The translations under genes and the position numbers were made by a program. 64,000 bases of DNA from JBMOKU01 sp049324315 (lineage in GTDB: Bacteria; Bacillota; Clostridia; Peptostreptococcales; Thermotaleaceae). Position 1 is the stretch's first letter, and every line of letters starts with the position of its first letter. Positions 25,230 through 32,838 of the stretch are shown here, in pieces. The stretch covers positions 62,001 to 126,000 of the forward strand of contig JBMOKU010000033.1 of assembly GCA_049324315.1 (NCBI GenBank). The letters are read 5' to 3'. Below the pieces are notes generated by a model. It had not been told where the DNA came from, searched no databases, and was given only the letters and a program-made list of their open reading frames with translations.

Positions 25230-25886
25230 TTATTTGAACTTCACTTCTAATTCAACGGGCTTCGCCCCGGATTTTACATGCTCTGTTTCCTTGATATGCA
25301 GTAAAGCTGCCTTCGCCTGGTATTTAGGCCTTGCCATTTGATCATTTCTTGTAGGTACCGGATTGGGTGATTCACCCTTTGCGTATTTGGCAGCATTCTT
25401 ACCGATGGCTCTAAAGGTTTCTTCATCAAGCAGTGGTGATTGAGGGAAAAGCTCAAGGTTGCTTAGGGGTACCAGGTCTTTTTGGTGAATAACCGTTGTT
25501 CCCTTGGACTGGATTCCGATGCCGATTCCAGAGCCACTGAGTTTCGCAGCGTCATGGGCTGCAAAGGAAACATCAGAGGTTCTCAAAATCCTTACTACCC
25601 TTGCTTTTAGTCCTTCTTCCTCGATCCCTGCGATAATCTCTTTAAGCACCTTATCATGGGGCAGGTCTACGATGGTTTTTGTTTGATATATTCCAAAAGC
25701 CGGCGCTACGCCAATAACAACTTCATCGCTCTTTGTTCCTTTTTTGGCTTCTCCCTTTTCTATGAGCTCCAGTTTCCCATCGCCGCCCATGGAAGGAAGA
25801 CTTGGCGATGCCGATGTCTGCTCTAGTCCAAAATCCTTTAAAACTTCTTCTATCACACTGCGAATTAATTCTTCACTGATCTTCAT
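25230..25886 (-). CDS. pduD: B12-dependent diol dehydratase medium subunit
   Basis: 218 residues. It starts MKISEELIRSVIEEVLKDFG, a helix of the type that targets the dehydratase to the shell, followed by a Ser/Pro linker. The body has VVIGVAPAFGIYQTKTI, RTSDVSFAAHDAAKLSGSGIGIGIQSKGT and QKDLVPLSNLELFPQSP, diagnostic of PduD/DhaC. Binds the corrinoid together with PduC. Confidence 0.95.
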   Translation of the reverse strand: MKISEELIRSVIEEVLKDFGLEQTSASPSLPSMGGDGKLELIEKGEAKKGTKSDEVVIGVAPAFGIYQTKTIVDLPHDKVLKEIIAGIEEEGLKARVVRILRTSDVSFAAHDAAKLSGSGIGIGIQSKGTTVIHQKDLVPLSNLELFPQSPLLDEETFRAIGKNAAKYAKGESPNPVPTRNDQMARPKYQAKAALLHIKETEHVKSGAKPVELEVKFK

Positions 25887-25914
25887 ATACTTACACCCCT
25901 TTCACCCATGAATT

Positions 25915-27576
25915 TTAATAATCTTCCGGATTGATTGCATTCGGTATATTTCGAATCTCGTTCCATCTTTCTTCACTCATGACATAGCCTGTTTTTGGTC
26001 CTCGATAATCGTTAGGGTCATTCACCGCACTGATAACGTTAAAGTCTTTATCCAAAATGGCAGATGTATGGAGATAGTCTCCTGCAACTCTTTGCTTCAA
26101 CAGGGCAAGCACACTGGTTGCCACATCTTCAAAGCCCCTCTTATAAAGGGCTTTCACCACGTCTATTCCGGTGATGCCTCTTCTCATCATTTCTTCCGCT
26201 GCCTTTAAGTCTTGAACCACATTTCTGTCCGGCATATCCTTGCTGCCGTGGGCATAGGTAGCTGCTTCTACCTCTTCGTCTGTAATCTGAGGGAGGCCCA
26301 GTTCATCAAATAATGCTTGAATGACTCTCGCAGCCTTATTTCTTACCTGTACCACTTTTTCTTCCGTAACAGGTCTTAAACCGCCGTCAATCTTTAGGTC
26401 TCTCTGAATGATGTTCCAGTCGTCATAATCGTCCGCATCCCAGTTTGAACCGGCAAACATGTTATCATAGTTAGGCGTTGCACTATAGCCGGAACAGATG
26501 AAGTCAGTACCTGGCACCATCTGCATCAGTGATCTAGCCACTCTTCTCAAATCAGAGTGGGTAAATGTCTGGTCATTACTTGATGCACACTCCAGGTCCA
26601 GCATGGTAGCGATGAGGTTTTCAGCTAAGACAGCTCGAATGCCGCCTGGAACACCGGCAGGGACACCAATGCAGCTTACGGAACCGTTCTGCGTACCCTG
26701 TACTCCTGCTCCCTTTGTTACATAGAGACATCTGGCTTCAAGATAGAGCATGGATTTCCCCTCAGCATACCCCATCTGAACTTCAGAACCGGTTCCGGAA
26801 GTAAATCTCATTTTCAGACCCCTTGAGGCATAAGCAGAAGCCAAGAAGGATTTTGACCAAGGTGTGTCATCACCATCGATAAACACCGGCTCTGTTCCAT
26901 ACACGGAAACGGTTTCTGCATAAGCAGTTAAACCCCTCATCCCCAGTGTCAGCTCCGTTGCTTCCTCAACGGCACATTGTGTCAAGATACCGGGTCTGCC
27001 CACTTGGGCCCCAACCATCAAAGACAATGCATTAAACGGCGCATAACGGGCGATACCTACGGTGGTTTCCTGCTCGTCAAATCCTCTGACGGCAGCCTCT
27101 GCAGCATCGGCTGCTATTTGAACAGGATGATCCTTCAAGTTGGTAACATGGCATTGATTGGATGGAACTCTTCTGGTTCTCATCTTATTTAGCGCCATCA
27201 TCATTTCAAGAACCGTTAGGTTTCCTACGACCTCTACGATTTTGGCAGGGGTCATGGCCGTTGTCAGCTGCACAATGTCTTTTCTGGGAACATTGATATC
27301 CACCAGCATCCTTGACAGTTCAAGGGAATCCATGGACATAACTTCTTCTGCCTTCTCAAGCTTGATGGCATAATCCGCAATAAATGTATCCAGCATATCA
27401 AAGCCTTCTCGTTTCTTTCCATCCAGCTCTGTAACTTTTCCATTTACGATCTTAATGCTTGGTTTTGGGTCATTGGGGCTGTTCATGGCGATCAGACCAA
27501 CTTCCGACCATTCCTTTACGAAACCGTCTTGGTTGACAGGACGCTGTTCCAGTACTTGAAAACGTTTAGATTTCAT
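25915..27576 (-). CDS. pduC: B12-dependent diol dehydratase large subunit
   Basis: 553 residues, the usual PduC length (about 554). This subunit forms the TIM barrel that holds substrate and potassium. Visible conserved stretches include RTRRVPSNQCHVTN, FTSGTGSEVQMGYAEGKSM, GVQGTQNGSVSCIG and DRNVVQDLKAAEEMM. Diol and glycerol dehydratases are close relatives and cannot be separated by eye. The PocR sensor and PDU-type neighbours favour 1,2-propanediol. Confidence 0.96.
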   Translation of the reverse strand: MKSKRFQVLEQRPVNQDGFVKEWSEVGLIAMNSPNDPKPSIKIVNGKVTELDGKKREGFDMLDTFIADYAIKLEKAEEVMSMDSLELSRMLVDINVPRKDIVQLTTAMTPAKIVEVVGNLTVLEMMMALNKMRTRRVPSNQCHVTNLKDHPVQIAADAAEAAVRGFDEQETTVGIARYAPFNALSLMVGAQVGRPGILTQCAVEEATELTLGMRGLTAYAETVSVYGTEPVFIDGDDTPWSKSFLASAYASRGLKMRFTSGTGSEVQMGYAEGKSMLYLEARCLYVTKGAGVQGTQNGSVSCIGVPAGVPGGIRAVLAENLIATMLDLECASSNDQTFTHSDLRRVARSLMQMVPGTDFICSGYSATPNYDNMFAGSNWDADDYDDWNIIQRDLKIDGGLRPVTEEKVVQVRNKAARVIQALFDELGLPQITDEEVEAATYAHGSKDMPDRNVVQDLKAAEEMMRRGITGIDVVKALYKRGFEDVATSVLALLKQRVAGDYLHTSAILDKDFNVISAVNDPNDYRGPKTGYVMSEERWNEIRNIPNAINPEDY

Positions 27577-27604
27577 ACCCTTCCCTCCTAATTCCTTCTA
27601 TTTT

Positions 27605-28402
27605 TTATATATATGGTGTGGTTACGGATGGAGCGCTTCCTCCAAGGGCTTCTAATGCCTGCAGTCCTACGTCCTTGGCAGCGATCAATGCTTGTCGAAC
27701 AGCTCCTGAATCTCCACAAATGAATATAATGGACTCGTTGGAATGACTGGTTCCGCCATTACCCGGTGACGCATAACCCAACACTTCAACATTGGCAGCC
27801 TTCACAGCCGTATCGGATATCAATACGCCAATGGCAGCCGGTGCGCCGACAATAAGTCCAAACGCTTTCCCGATGGGTGCGCCAAAGGCCTTGTTGCAGG
27901 CATAGCTTGCTCTGGCAGTGTATTGGAATTCCAGATGTCCAGCCTTATTGGCATAAACATCACCAAAAGTTCTATCTAATTCTTTCAATGTCACTTCCAC
28001 AGCTCTTCTGGCATCGGATACATCTTCAGCTCCGAAAATAATCAAAGAACCATGTCCTGCTCCACCCTGGGTATCCCTTGGAAGCTCAATGCTGACGATT
28101 TCTGTATTGGTAGCCTTTACAGCTTCATCTGCAGCCATGATCTGTGGACCTGCTCCGGTACGACCGCCAACAATCCCTATGGATCGATAGGTTTTCTCAA
28201 GCTTCATGGCTTCAAGGAGCTGAGGATCTACATTGGCAATGACCAAACCGATGGTGTCGCCTATGGCTGTTCCAACAAACTCTGTAAGTCTGCAATATGG
28301 AACTTTTGATTCCTCTACCGTTTCCTTACAAGCCTTTTCCTCCGGCGCATTCACTTTTTTCATCACTTCTTCCATAATCTTTTCCATTAATTGTTCTTTC
28401 AC
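27605..28402 (-). CDS. pduB: PduB-like trimeric BMC-T shell protein
   Basis: 265 residues from a GTG start (GTGAAAGAACAA) with GGAGGTGTAAACT upstream. Two BMC domains follow a N-terminal helix of about 20 residues (MKEQLMEKIMEEVMKKV) and a linker. Conserved PduB parts are GRTGAGPQIMAADEAVKATNTEI, GAGHGSLIIFGA and the second-domain GAPAAIGVLISDTAVKAANVEV. PduB trimers have gated pores. The N-terminal extension of PduB links cargo to shell in known systems. Confidence 0.94.
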   Translation of the reverse strand: MKEQLMEKIMEEVMKKVNAPEEKACKETVEESKVPYCRLTEFVGTAIGDTIGLVIANVDPQLLEAMKLEKTYRSIGIVGGRTGAGPQIMAADEAVKATNTEIVSIELPRDTQGGAGHGSLIIFGAEDVSDARRAVEVTLKELDRTFGDVYANKAGHLEFQYTARASYACNKAFGAPIGKAFGLIVGAPAAIGVLISDTAVKAANVEVLGYASPGNGGTSHSNESIIFICGDSGAVRQALIAAKDVGLQALEALGGSAPSVTTPYI

Positions 28403-28441
28403 AGTTTACACCTCCATAATTATCAATCTAAAAACTTACTC

Positions 28442-28717
28442 TTATTTACCTGGCAATATTTTTTCTACGTCTGTATGTGGTCTTGGGATGACATGAACAG
28501 AAATCACTTGGCCTACTTTTTGAGCCGCTGCCGCGCCAGCATCTGTTGCAGCCTTGACGGCGCCTACATCCCCTCTTACCATAACGGTAACAAGTCCTGA
28601 GCCAATTTTTTCGTAGCCCACTAAACCCACATTTGCTGCCTTGACCATGGCATCTGCTGCTTCGATGGCTCCTACCAACCCTTTTGTCTCAACCATTCCT
28701 AAAGCTTCCCTTGTCAT
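28442..28717 (-). CDS. pduA: PduA-like hexameric BMC-H shell protein
   Basis: 91 residues, first gene of the operon, with AAAGGAGGAG upstream of its ATG. A single BMC domain: EALGMVETKGLVGAIEAADAMVKAANV, KIGSGLVTVMVRGDVGAVKAA and VHVIPRPHTDVE. The KIGSG loop lines the pore of PduA-type hexamers that pass propanediol. It is nearly the same as the second BMC-H gene downstream. Confidence 0.95.
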   Translation of the reverse strand: MTREALGMVETKGLVGAIEAADAMVKAANVGLVGYEKIGSGLVTVMVRGDVGAVKAATDAGAAAAQKVGQVISVHVIPRPHTDVEKILPGK

Positions 28718-28776
28718 TTTTTCTCCTCCTTTTTAAATGAAGTTCATATTAAAAGCATAAGCGCTTTTATTGATTT

Positions 28777-28860
28777 ACGCTTTTAAAGTGATATTTTGTT
28801 TTGCGGGACGGCACAGAGACCGTCCCCTACGAAAGAAAATACATTGTATTCTAAAAGCGT
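28777..28860. repeat. MITE-like element with ACGCTTTTA terminal repeats
   Basis: 84 bases flanked by ACGCTTTTA and TAAAAGCGT. The middle is a GGGACGG/CCGTCCC hairpin followed by CCCCTACGAAAG. It shares its outer parts and CCCCTAC motif with 29269-29348, while the hairpin sequence differs. Confidence 0.65.
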
Positions 28861-29146
28861 ATATCTATAACGTTGGAAAGTGCTGCTTCTTAATGAATGC
28901 TTTTTCTCAACCTCCCTTTGTTTGACGTCTTCTCTCTCGCTAATAAAAGTTGGCGATTTTCAGCCAATTACCTTGCGAACTTTTTGCTCTCCTGCTATAA
29001 GATATTGGTGTATAATGTCGAACATTCTTGTAAGAATTTGCTCAGTTTTTATACTTTTTTGCTGTGGGGTTGATAGTTTTTTGTTCTAGGGAGTATATTT
29101 TTTTGTTCTCTATTTGTGGAAGAGATAATTTTTTGCAAGGATAAAG

Positions 29147-29172
29147 CGGGCGAACACTGTTCGCCCCTACGG
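29147..29172. repeat. Short GGGCGAACACTGTTCGCCC palindrome
   Basis: GCGGGCGAACACTGTTCGCCCCTACG is a known type of dispersed bacterial hairpin ending in CCCCTAC. It shares that end with the two elements on either side. Confidence 0.7.
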
Positions 29173-29212
29173 TTGTGGTATCTACAGGGGTTTTTCAGGC
29201 TTTTTTCTCAAA

Positions 29213-29250
29213 TAAAAAAACCTTCTAAATTTTGGTTTAGAAGGTTTTTG
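29213..29250 (-). terminator. Terminator of the sensor-regulator operon
   Basis: AACCTTCTAAA / TTTAGAAGGTT with a 6-base loop, followed on the minus strand by TTTTTTTATTTG. It lies about 140 bases past the response-regulator stop. T runs on both sides could make it bidirectional. Confidence 0.85.
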
Positions 29251-29268
29251 ACCTTTATATGGGTTTGA

Positions 29269-29348
29269 ACTTTTAAAGTGGTGTGTGATTTTGCGGTCCG
29301 CCGAGGGCGGCGGCCCCTACAAAAGGAGGTATATTCTGTTTTAAAAGG
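29269..29348. repeat. MITE-like element, second copy
   Basis: Starts ACTTTTAAAGTG and ends TTTTAAAAGGAT around a GCGGTCCGCCGAGGGCGGCGGCCCCTAC hairpin core. Outer parts match the element at 28777-28860; the core hairpin is different. Confidence 0.55.
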
Positions 29349-29386
29349 ATGTGGTTTTTCTTAACTTTTAACTTTCAACTTGGTCT

Positions 29387-30256
29387 CTATATGGTCCATT
29401 TTCCGTTTGGGATGAAGGTACTTTTTTTCATCAGGTGCTGTTGTCCGCGACTTGAGTTTGTATTGCGGTATTCGGAAGGTGTAATGCCTACTGTTTTTTT
29501 GAATACCTTGCTGAAATAGTTGGGTTCATTATAGGAAAGTTCATAGGCTATGTTAATGATCGGCATGTCTGTATTCTCCAATAGCGTCATGGCAATTTCC
29601 ATCTTTCTATTCACAACATAAGTGCAAAAATTCATCCCGGTCTTCTTTTTAAACAGTTTACTTAAGTAATACATACTGACAGCTGCGAATTCCGCCACCT
29701 CTTCAAGGGTTATATTCTTTTTGCAATTTTTTTCGATGTACTCAATGATTCGATTTATATCAATGTTGGATGTATCAGAATAATCCACTTCCTGCAGTAT
29801 TTCTTTTGATCTTTGATACTCTGATTTCCTGCCATGGCTTTCATTATCATGTATTGTGTCTTCCATGTCTACATGATTTTTTTTCATGGCGTTGATTTGT
29901 TTATGGATAGATTCAGTAATCCTGCTGGGTCTGGCAGGCTTTAAGATATAATCATTGACATTGGTCATAATGGCTTTATGGGCAAACTCAAATTCATCAT
30001 AGGCAGTCAATATGATGATAATGGTATTCTCATCTCTTTTCTTGATTCTCTGACTGCTTTCTAATCCATTCATGTCTAAAATATTGATATCCATCAAGAC
30101 CACGTCCGGCTTCAGCTGGCGATCCAGTTCAACGGCCTCTAATCCTGAACCGGTCTCTCCCACGATCTTGATGGTATCTTTAAATTCCTTTTCCAGAATC
30201 ATTCGTAATGCTCTTCTCTCAAGGGCCTCATCTTCTACAATCAGAAATTTATGCAT
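29387..30256 (-). CDS. AraC-family response regulator of the pdu-type operon
   Basis: 289 residues. The receiver domain (about 1-120) has EDEALERRAL at the acidic pocket, the phospho-acceptor Asp in PDVVLMDINILD and a Lys in DYILKPARPS. A linker leads to two AraC helix-turn-helix motifs (about 175-275: ITLEEVAEFAAVSMYYLSKLFKKKTG and INIAYELSYNEPNYFSKVFKK). It overlaps the upstream kinase gene by eight bases. It most likely activates the microcompartment operon, which starts 670 bases downstream on the same strand. Confidence 0.92.
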   Translation of the reverse strand: MHKFLIVEDEALERRALRMILEKEFKDTIKIVGETGSGLEAVELDRQLKPDVVLMDINILDMNGLESSQRIKKRDENTIIIILTAYDEFEFAHKAIMTNVNDYILKPARPSRITESIHKQINAMKKNHVDMEDTIHDNESHGRKSEYQRSKEILQEVDYSDTSNIDINRIIEYIEKNCKKNITLEEVAEFAAVSMYYLSKLFKKKTGMNFCTYVVNRKMEIAMTLLENTDMPIINIAYELSYNEPNYFSKVFKKTVGITPSEYRNTNSSRGQQHLMKKSTFIPNGKWTI

Positions 30257-31502
30257 TCAAATCACCCATCTCCGGATTAATCGGTAGTTGAATCTTTACC
30301 GTGGTCCCTTCGTTCACATGGCTGTAGATGTCAAACGTAAACTCATTACCAAAGTAATAGGTTAACCGCTTTTTTACATTATTGACACCAATACCCGTGG
30401 AAGCTCCCGTTCTCTTACTCCTTTTGTTTTCATTCCAAATGGTGCTTAGTCTCTCCTTAGACATGCCTACACCATTGTCTTTGATCTTAATGACCGCCTG
30501 ATCATTTAGCTTATAGGCCAATACTTCAATGATTCCGCCTTGCTTTTTCTTTTCAATCCCATGATTAATGGCATTTTCCACAAGGGGCTGCAAAATCATA
30601 AAAGGTATCATGATATCTTTCAATTCTTCTTCCATATCAATCCTGTACGTAAGTGTATCTCCTAATCGGATGGATTGTATTTTTAAATAGTTTTCAATAT
30701 ACTGTATCTCATCCTTCAAATATACATGATGGGATGCATTCTTCTTTAACGTATAACGCAGCAGCTCCGAAAAAGAGAAAACGATTTCTTGTGTGGTAGG
30801 CGCATTCTCTATCAGTGCCAGTCTGGCAATGGTATTCAGTACATTAAATAAAAAATGAGGGTTCATTTGAGACTGTAAAGACTTTATTTCAGAATCCTTT
30901 AATGATTTTTCCAGTTCTGATCTTAGCTCCATTTCCTTGACAAGCTCTAGATTTTTCTTGTTCAATTCTTCTTGGATAAGATTGATTAGTCCCTTTTCAA
31001 CAATGTAATTAGAAATGACATACATCATATCTGCCGCAGCCACCAGTTTGTTATAGGGCATGGGTTTTATTTCGTTGTATGCCTTCATCAGCTCTTGATC
31101 TTCTTTCCATGAAGATGAACTGGTGGTAATAGGCTCTAGGCATACTTTCTCATCATCCTCAAGTTTTGTCTGCCCGGCCAAAATTGCGCCTAAGTATTGT
31201 CCTCTGATAATAATAGGAACTGCCAAATCGGTAAGCCCTGAATGGCATTTATAGATACAGGGCCTTCCGCTGCGCGCCGCTTCCAGACCGCCATGGGCAT
31301 CTGACTGAAAACAGGCATCAAGGCAATGCCGTTTTTTTCTTAGCAGTACACAGAATTTTGAGAAATTGCTATATTTCGTTATGGGCCTTCCTATATAGTC
31401 AACGGTTACAGCAGCCAGTCCGGTAGCTTCTGCAAACTTATCTTGTATCTCCTGTAGTACCTCCACATCGATGCAGTCATTGATCATTGGAAAATTTCCC
31501 AT
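30249..31502 (-). CDS. PocR-domain LytS-type sensor histidine kinase
   Basis: 417 residues, no membrane helix, so a cytoplasmic sensor. Residues 1-165 are a PocR domain with KKRHCLDACFQSD, CIYKCHSGLTDLAVPI and LGAILAGQ; the Cys-rich signature is typical. A coiled coil (about 180-215) leads to a LytS-type kinase with the phospho-acceptor His in MNPHFLFNVLNTIARL. The ATPase lobe has MILQPLVENAINHGIE and KDNGVGM. PocR domains sense 1,2-propanediol or related small hydrocarbons. This fits control of the adjoining diol dehydratase operon. Confidence 0.92.
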   Translation of the reverse strand: MGNFPMINDCIDVEVLQEIQDKFAEATGLAAVTVDYIGRPITKYSNFSKFCVLLRKKRHCLDACFQSDAHGGLEAARSGRPCIYKCHSGLTDLAVPIIIRGQYLGAILAGQTKLEDDEKVCLEPITTSSSSWKEDQELMKAYNEIKPMPYNKLVAAADMMYVISNYIVEKGLINLIQEELNKKNLELVKEMELRSELEKSLKDSEIKSLQSQMNPHFLFNVLNTIARLALIENAPTTQEIVFSFSELLRYTLKKNASHHVYLKDEIQYIENYLKIQSIRLGDTLTYRIDMEEELKDIMIPFMILQPLVENAINHGIEKKKQGGIIEVLAYKLNDQAVIKIKDNGVGMSKERLSTIWNENKRSKRTGASTGIGVNNVKKRLTYYFGNEFTFDIYSHVNEGTTVKIQLPINPEMGDLNA

Positions 31503-31566
31503 AAGTCACCTTCCCAATCTTATTTTATGATAGGCGCTTTTTCATCCAAGCCTTTGTACAAGTTTA

Positions 31567-32241
31567 TTAAAAAAAGAGGAAAATAATGCCCATAATCACA
31601 AGATTTAGTATAAACAAGAGAAGACTCACCAAAAAGCACTTAGCCTTCATTGCGCAAACAACGGAATTTTGATAAATCATTTTGCTTAAATCCCTGTGCG
31701 CCAATTTAAAGTGATAGTCCTTGCTGATATGAATGGGGTATTCCTCATTTTCATTACGCATCAATAATCGATGGTACACCAGCTGCAGCAGCGTTTCTTC
31801 ATCAATCTCCGCCACATCTTTGTAGTTGTATATGTTTCTTGCTGCATATTTATATAATTCTTTTTTGGAGAAGGTTTCAACGGTTTGTCTCCGTTTTACC
31901 ACCACCCGAGAATCAGAAAACAACGTATGATTTTCATTACGCTCCTTTTCCTCACTTTTAGACAGTAATTTGTTTGTGTCGTCCTCTGCTTGTACCGGCT
32001 CTTTCGGTTTTAAAATCTTTTTACCTATAGGAATATAAATCCTCTTGCCTAAAAAAGAATAGGTGGAAATCAGCATCGATAGGATACATAAGGAAAGCAA
32101 GACCTCTTTTAACCATAGTCCTGAACCAAAGATAAAAGACAGCAAACCCAAATTTAAAGCAATTAGTCCGCTGTTTCTGGCTTCTTCAAACACAATCCAA
32201 TTGTTTGTACGATCTAAGATATTATTTAGCTCTTCCAGCAT
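31567..32241 (-). CDS. Membrane protein, PycTM-like layout
   Basis: 224 residues. Two close membrane helices near the N-terminus (about 26-62) are followed by a charged cytoplasmic region of about 130 residues, a helical part (DYHFKLAHRDLSKMIYQN) and one C-terminal helix (about 202-224). The start NWIVFEEARNSGLIALNLGLL and the end KxKCFLVSLLLF recall the Pycsar transmembrane effector family (PycTM/DUF5706), but no adjacent nucleotide cyclase is present. I cannot assign a function with confidence. Confidence 0.6.
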   Translation of the reverse strand: MLEELNNILDRTNNWIVFEEARNSGLIALNLGLLSFIFGSGLWLKEVLLSLCILSMLISTYSFLGKRIYIPIGKKILKPKEPVQAEDDTNKLLSKSEEKERNENHTLFSDSRVVVKRRQTVETFSKKELYKYAARNIYNYKDVAEIDEETLLQLVYHRLLMRNENEEYPIHISKDYHFKLAHRDLSKMIYQNSVVCAMKAKCFLVSLLLFILNLVIMGIIFLFF

Positions 32242-32458
32242 GATTTTTTGTCTCCTTTAAATAAATTTTTGCATCACAATGACTTCATTTGTATAGATCT
32301 CATACATGGTCAAAACAAATGGTCTATGTGGATTCATCAATCTATTTTGAGAGAGAGAAGACAAAAGGTTCTTTGAGTTATATTGTATCATCTTTCCTAT
32401 TTTTTTCAAACGGATAAATTGGATAATTTTTAATTTTCAGTATTTTCCAGAGTGTTTT

Positions 32459-32706
32459 ATTTACCTCCGCTACGCCACGGGGACAGTTGAGACCGCTGAA
32501 AAAGTAACTCATCGCCCGGCAACACATGGGGACAGGGCCTCAGTCCGGTAAAAAGCACACCGGACAGCGGACCAGTCCCCAAGTCTTGCCTCTTTTGCTT
32601 AAATAACCTGAGTTTTTCAGTGACCTTGGACAATTCCATCGTTTTTACCGGGTGGCTGTAGGCAGCCACCCCTACGGTGCTCAAACCGTCCCCATGGCTC
32701 CGCTAC
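32459..32706. repeat. Composite repeat with inverted ends
   Basis: The outer ends CCGCTACGCCACGGGGACAG and the reverse of GTCCCCATGGCTCCGCTAC are partly complementary. Inside are the 77-base hairpin repeat (32518-32594) and a GGGTGGCTG/CAGCCACCCCTAC palindrome (32649-32673). The left end unit occurs alone at 34325-34350. Confidence 0.7.
32518..32594. repeat. 77-base hairpin repeat, second copy
   Basis: Same length and about six differences from the copy inside the BMC operon (17729-17805). The inner stem GTCCGGT/ACCGGAC and the outer GGGGAC/GTCCCC are both kept. Confidence 0.9.
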
Positions 32707-32838
32707 TTTTTGACTAACGATAATATACTTCCAGTGAAAATTTTCTTTCAAAAAGGTCTCAAGCCACCTTTATTCCTATCATGCTTTGTGCTAAGATTAA
32801 TTCGTAGTTTGTCGAATAAAATGATATGGGGTGTATAA

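Larger units (their letters stand above)
28718..29386. other. Upstream region of the BMC operon
   Basis: About 670 bases without a gene between the response regulator and the shell operon. It holds two related hairpin elements, a simple palindromic repeat and a strong terminator, listed separately. I see no clear consensus promoter and no cobalamin riboswitch. The binding site of the AraC-type regulator must lie here but I cannot place it. Confidence 0.6.
32242..32838. other. Gene-free region rich in repeats
   Basis: About 600 bases between a minus-strand membrane protein and the plus-strand symporter. 32459-32706 is a composite repeat. The rest is AT-rich and holds no gene; a 75-codon frame here lies wholly in the repeat and has no ribosome site. 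Confidence 0.7.

Noticed and set aside
28718..29386. Cobalamin riboswitch before the B12-dependent operon
   Set aside because: Looked for the conserved B12-box and GCCACTG core on the minus strand and found none; only hairpin repeats and a terminator are present.
32457..32684. 75-codon minus-strand frame
   Set aside because: It lies inside the composite repeat; its sequence only reflects the repeat units.
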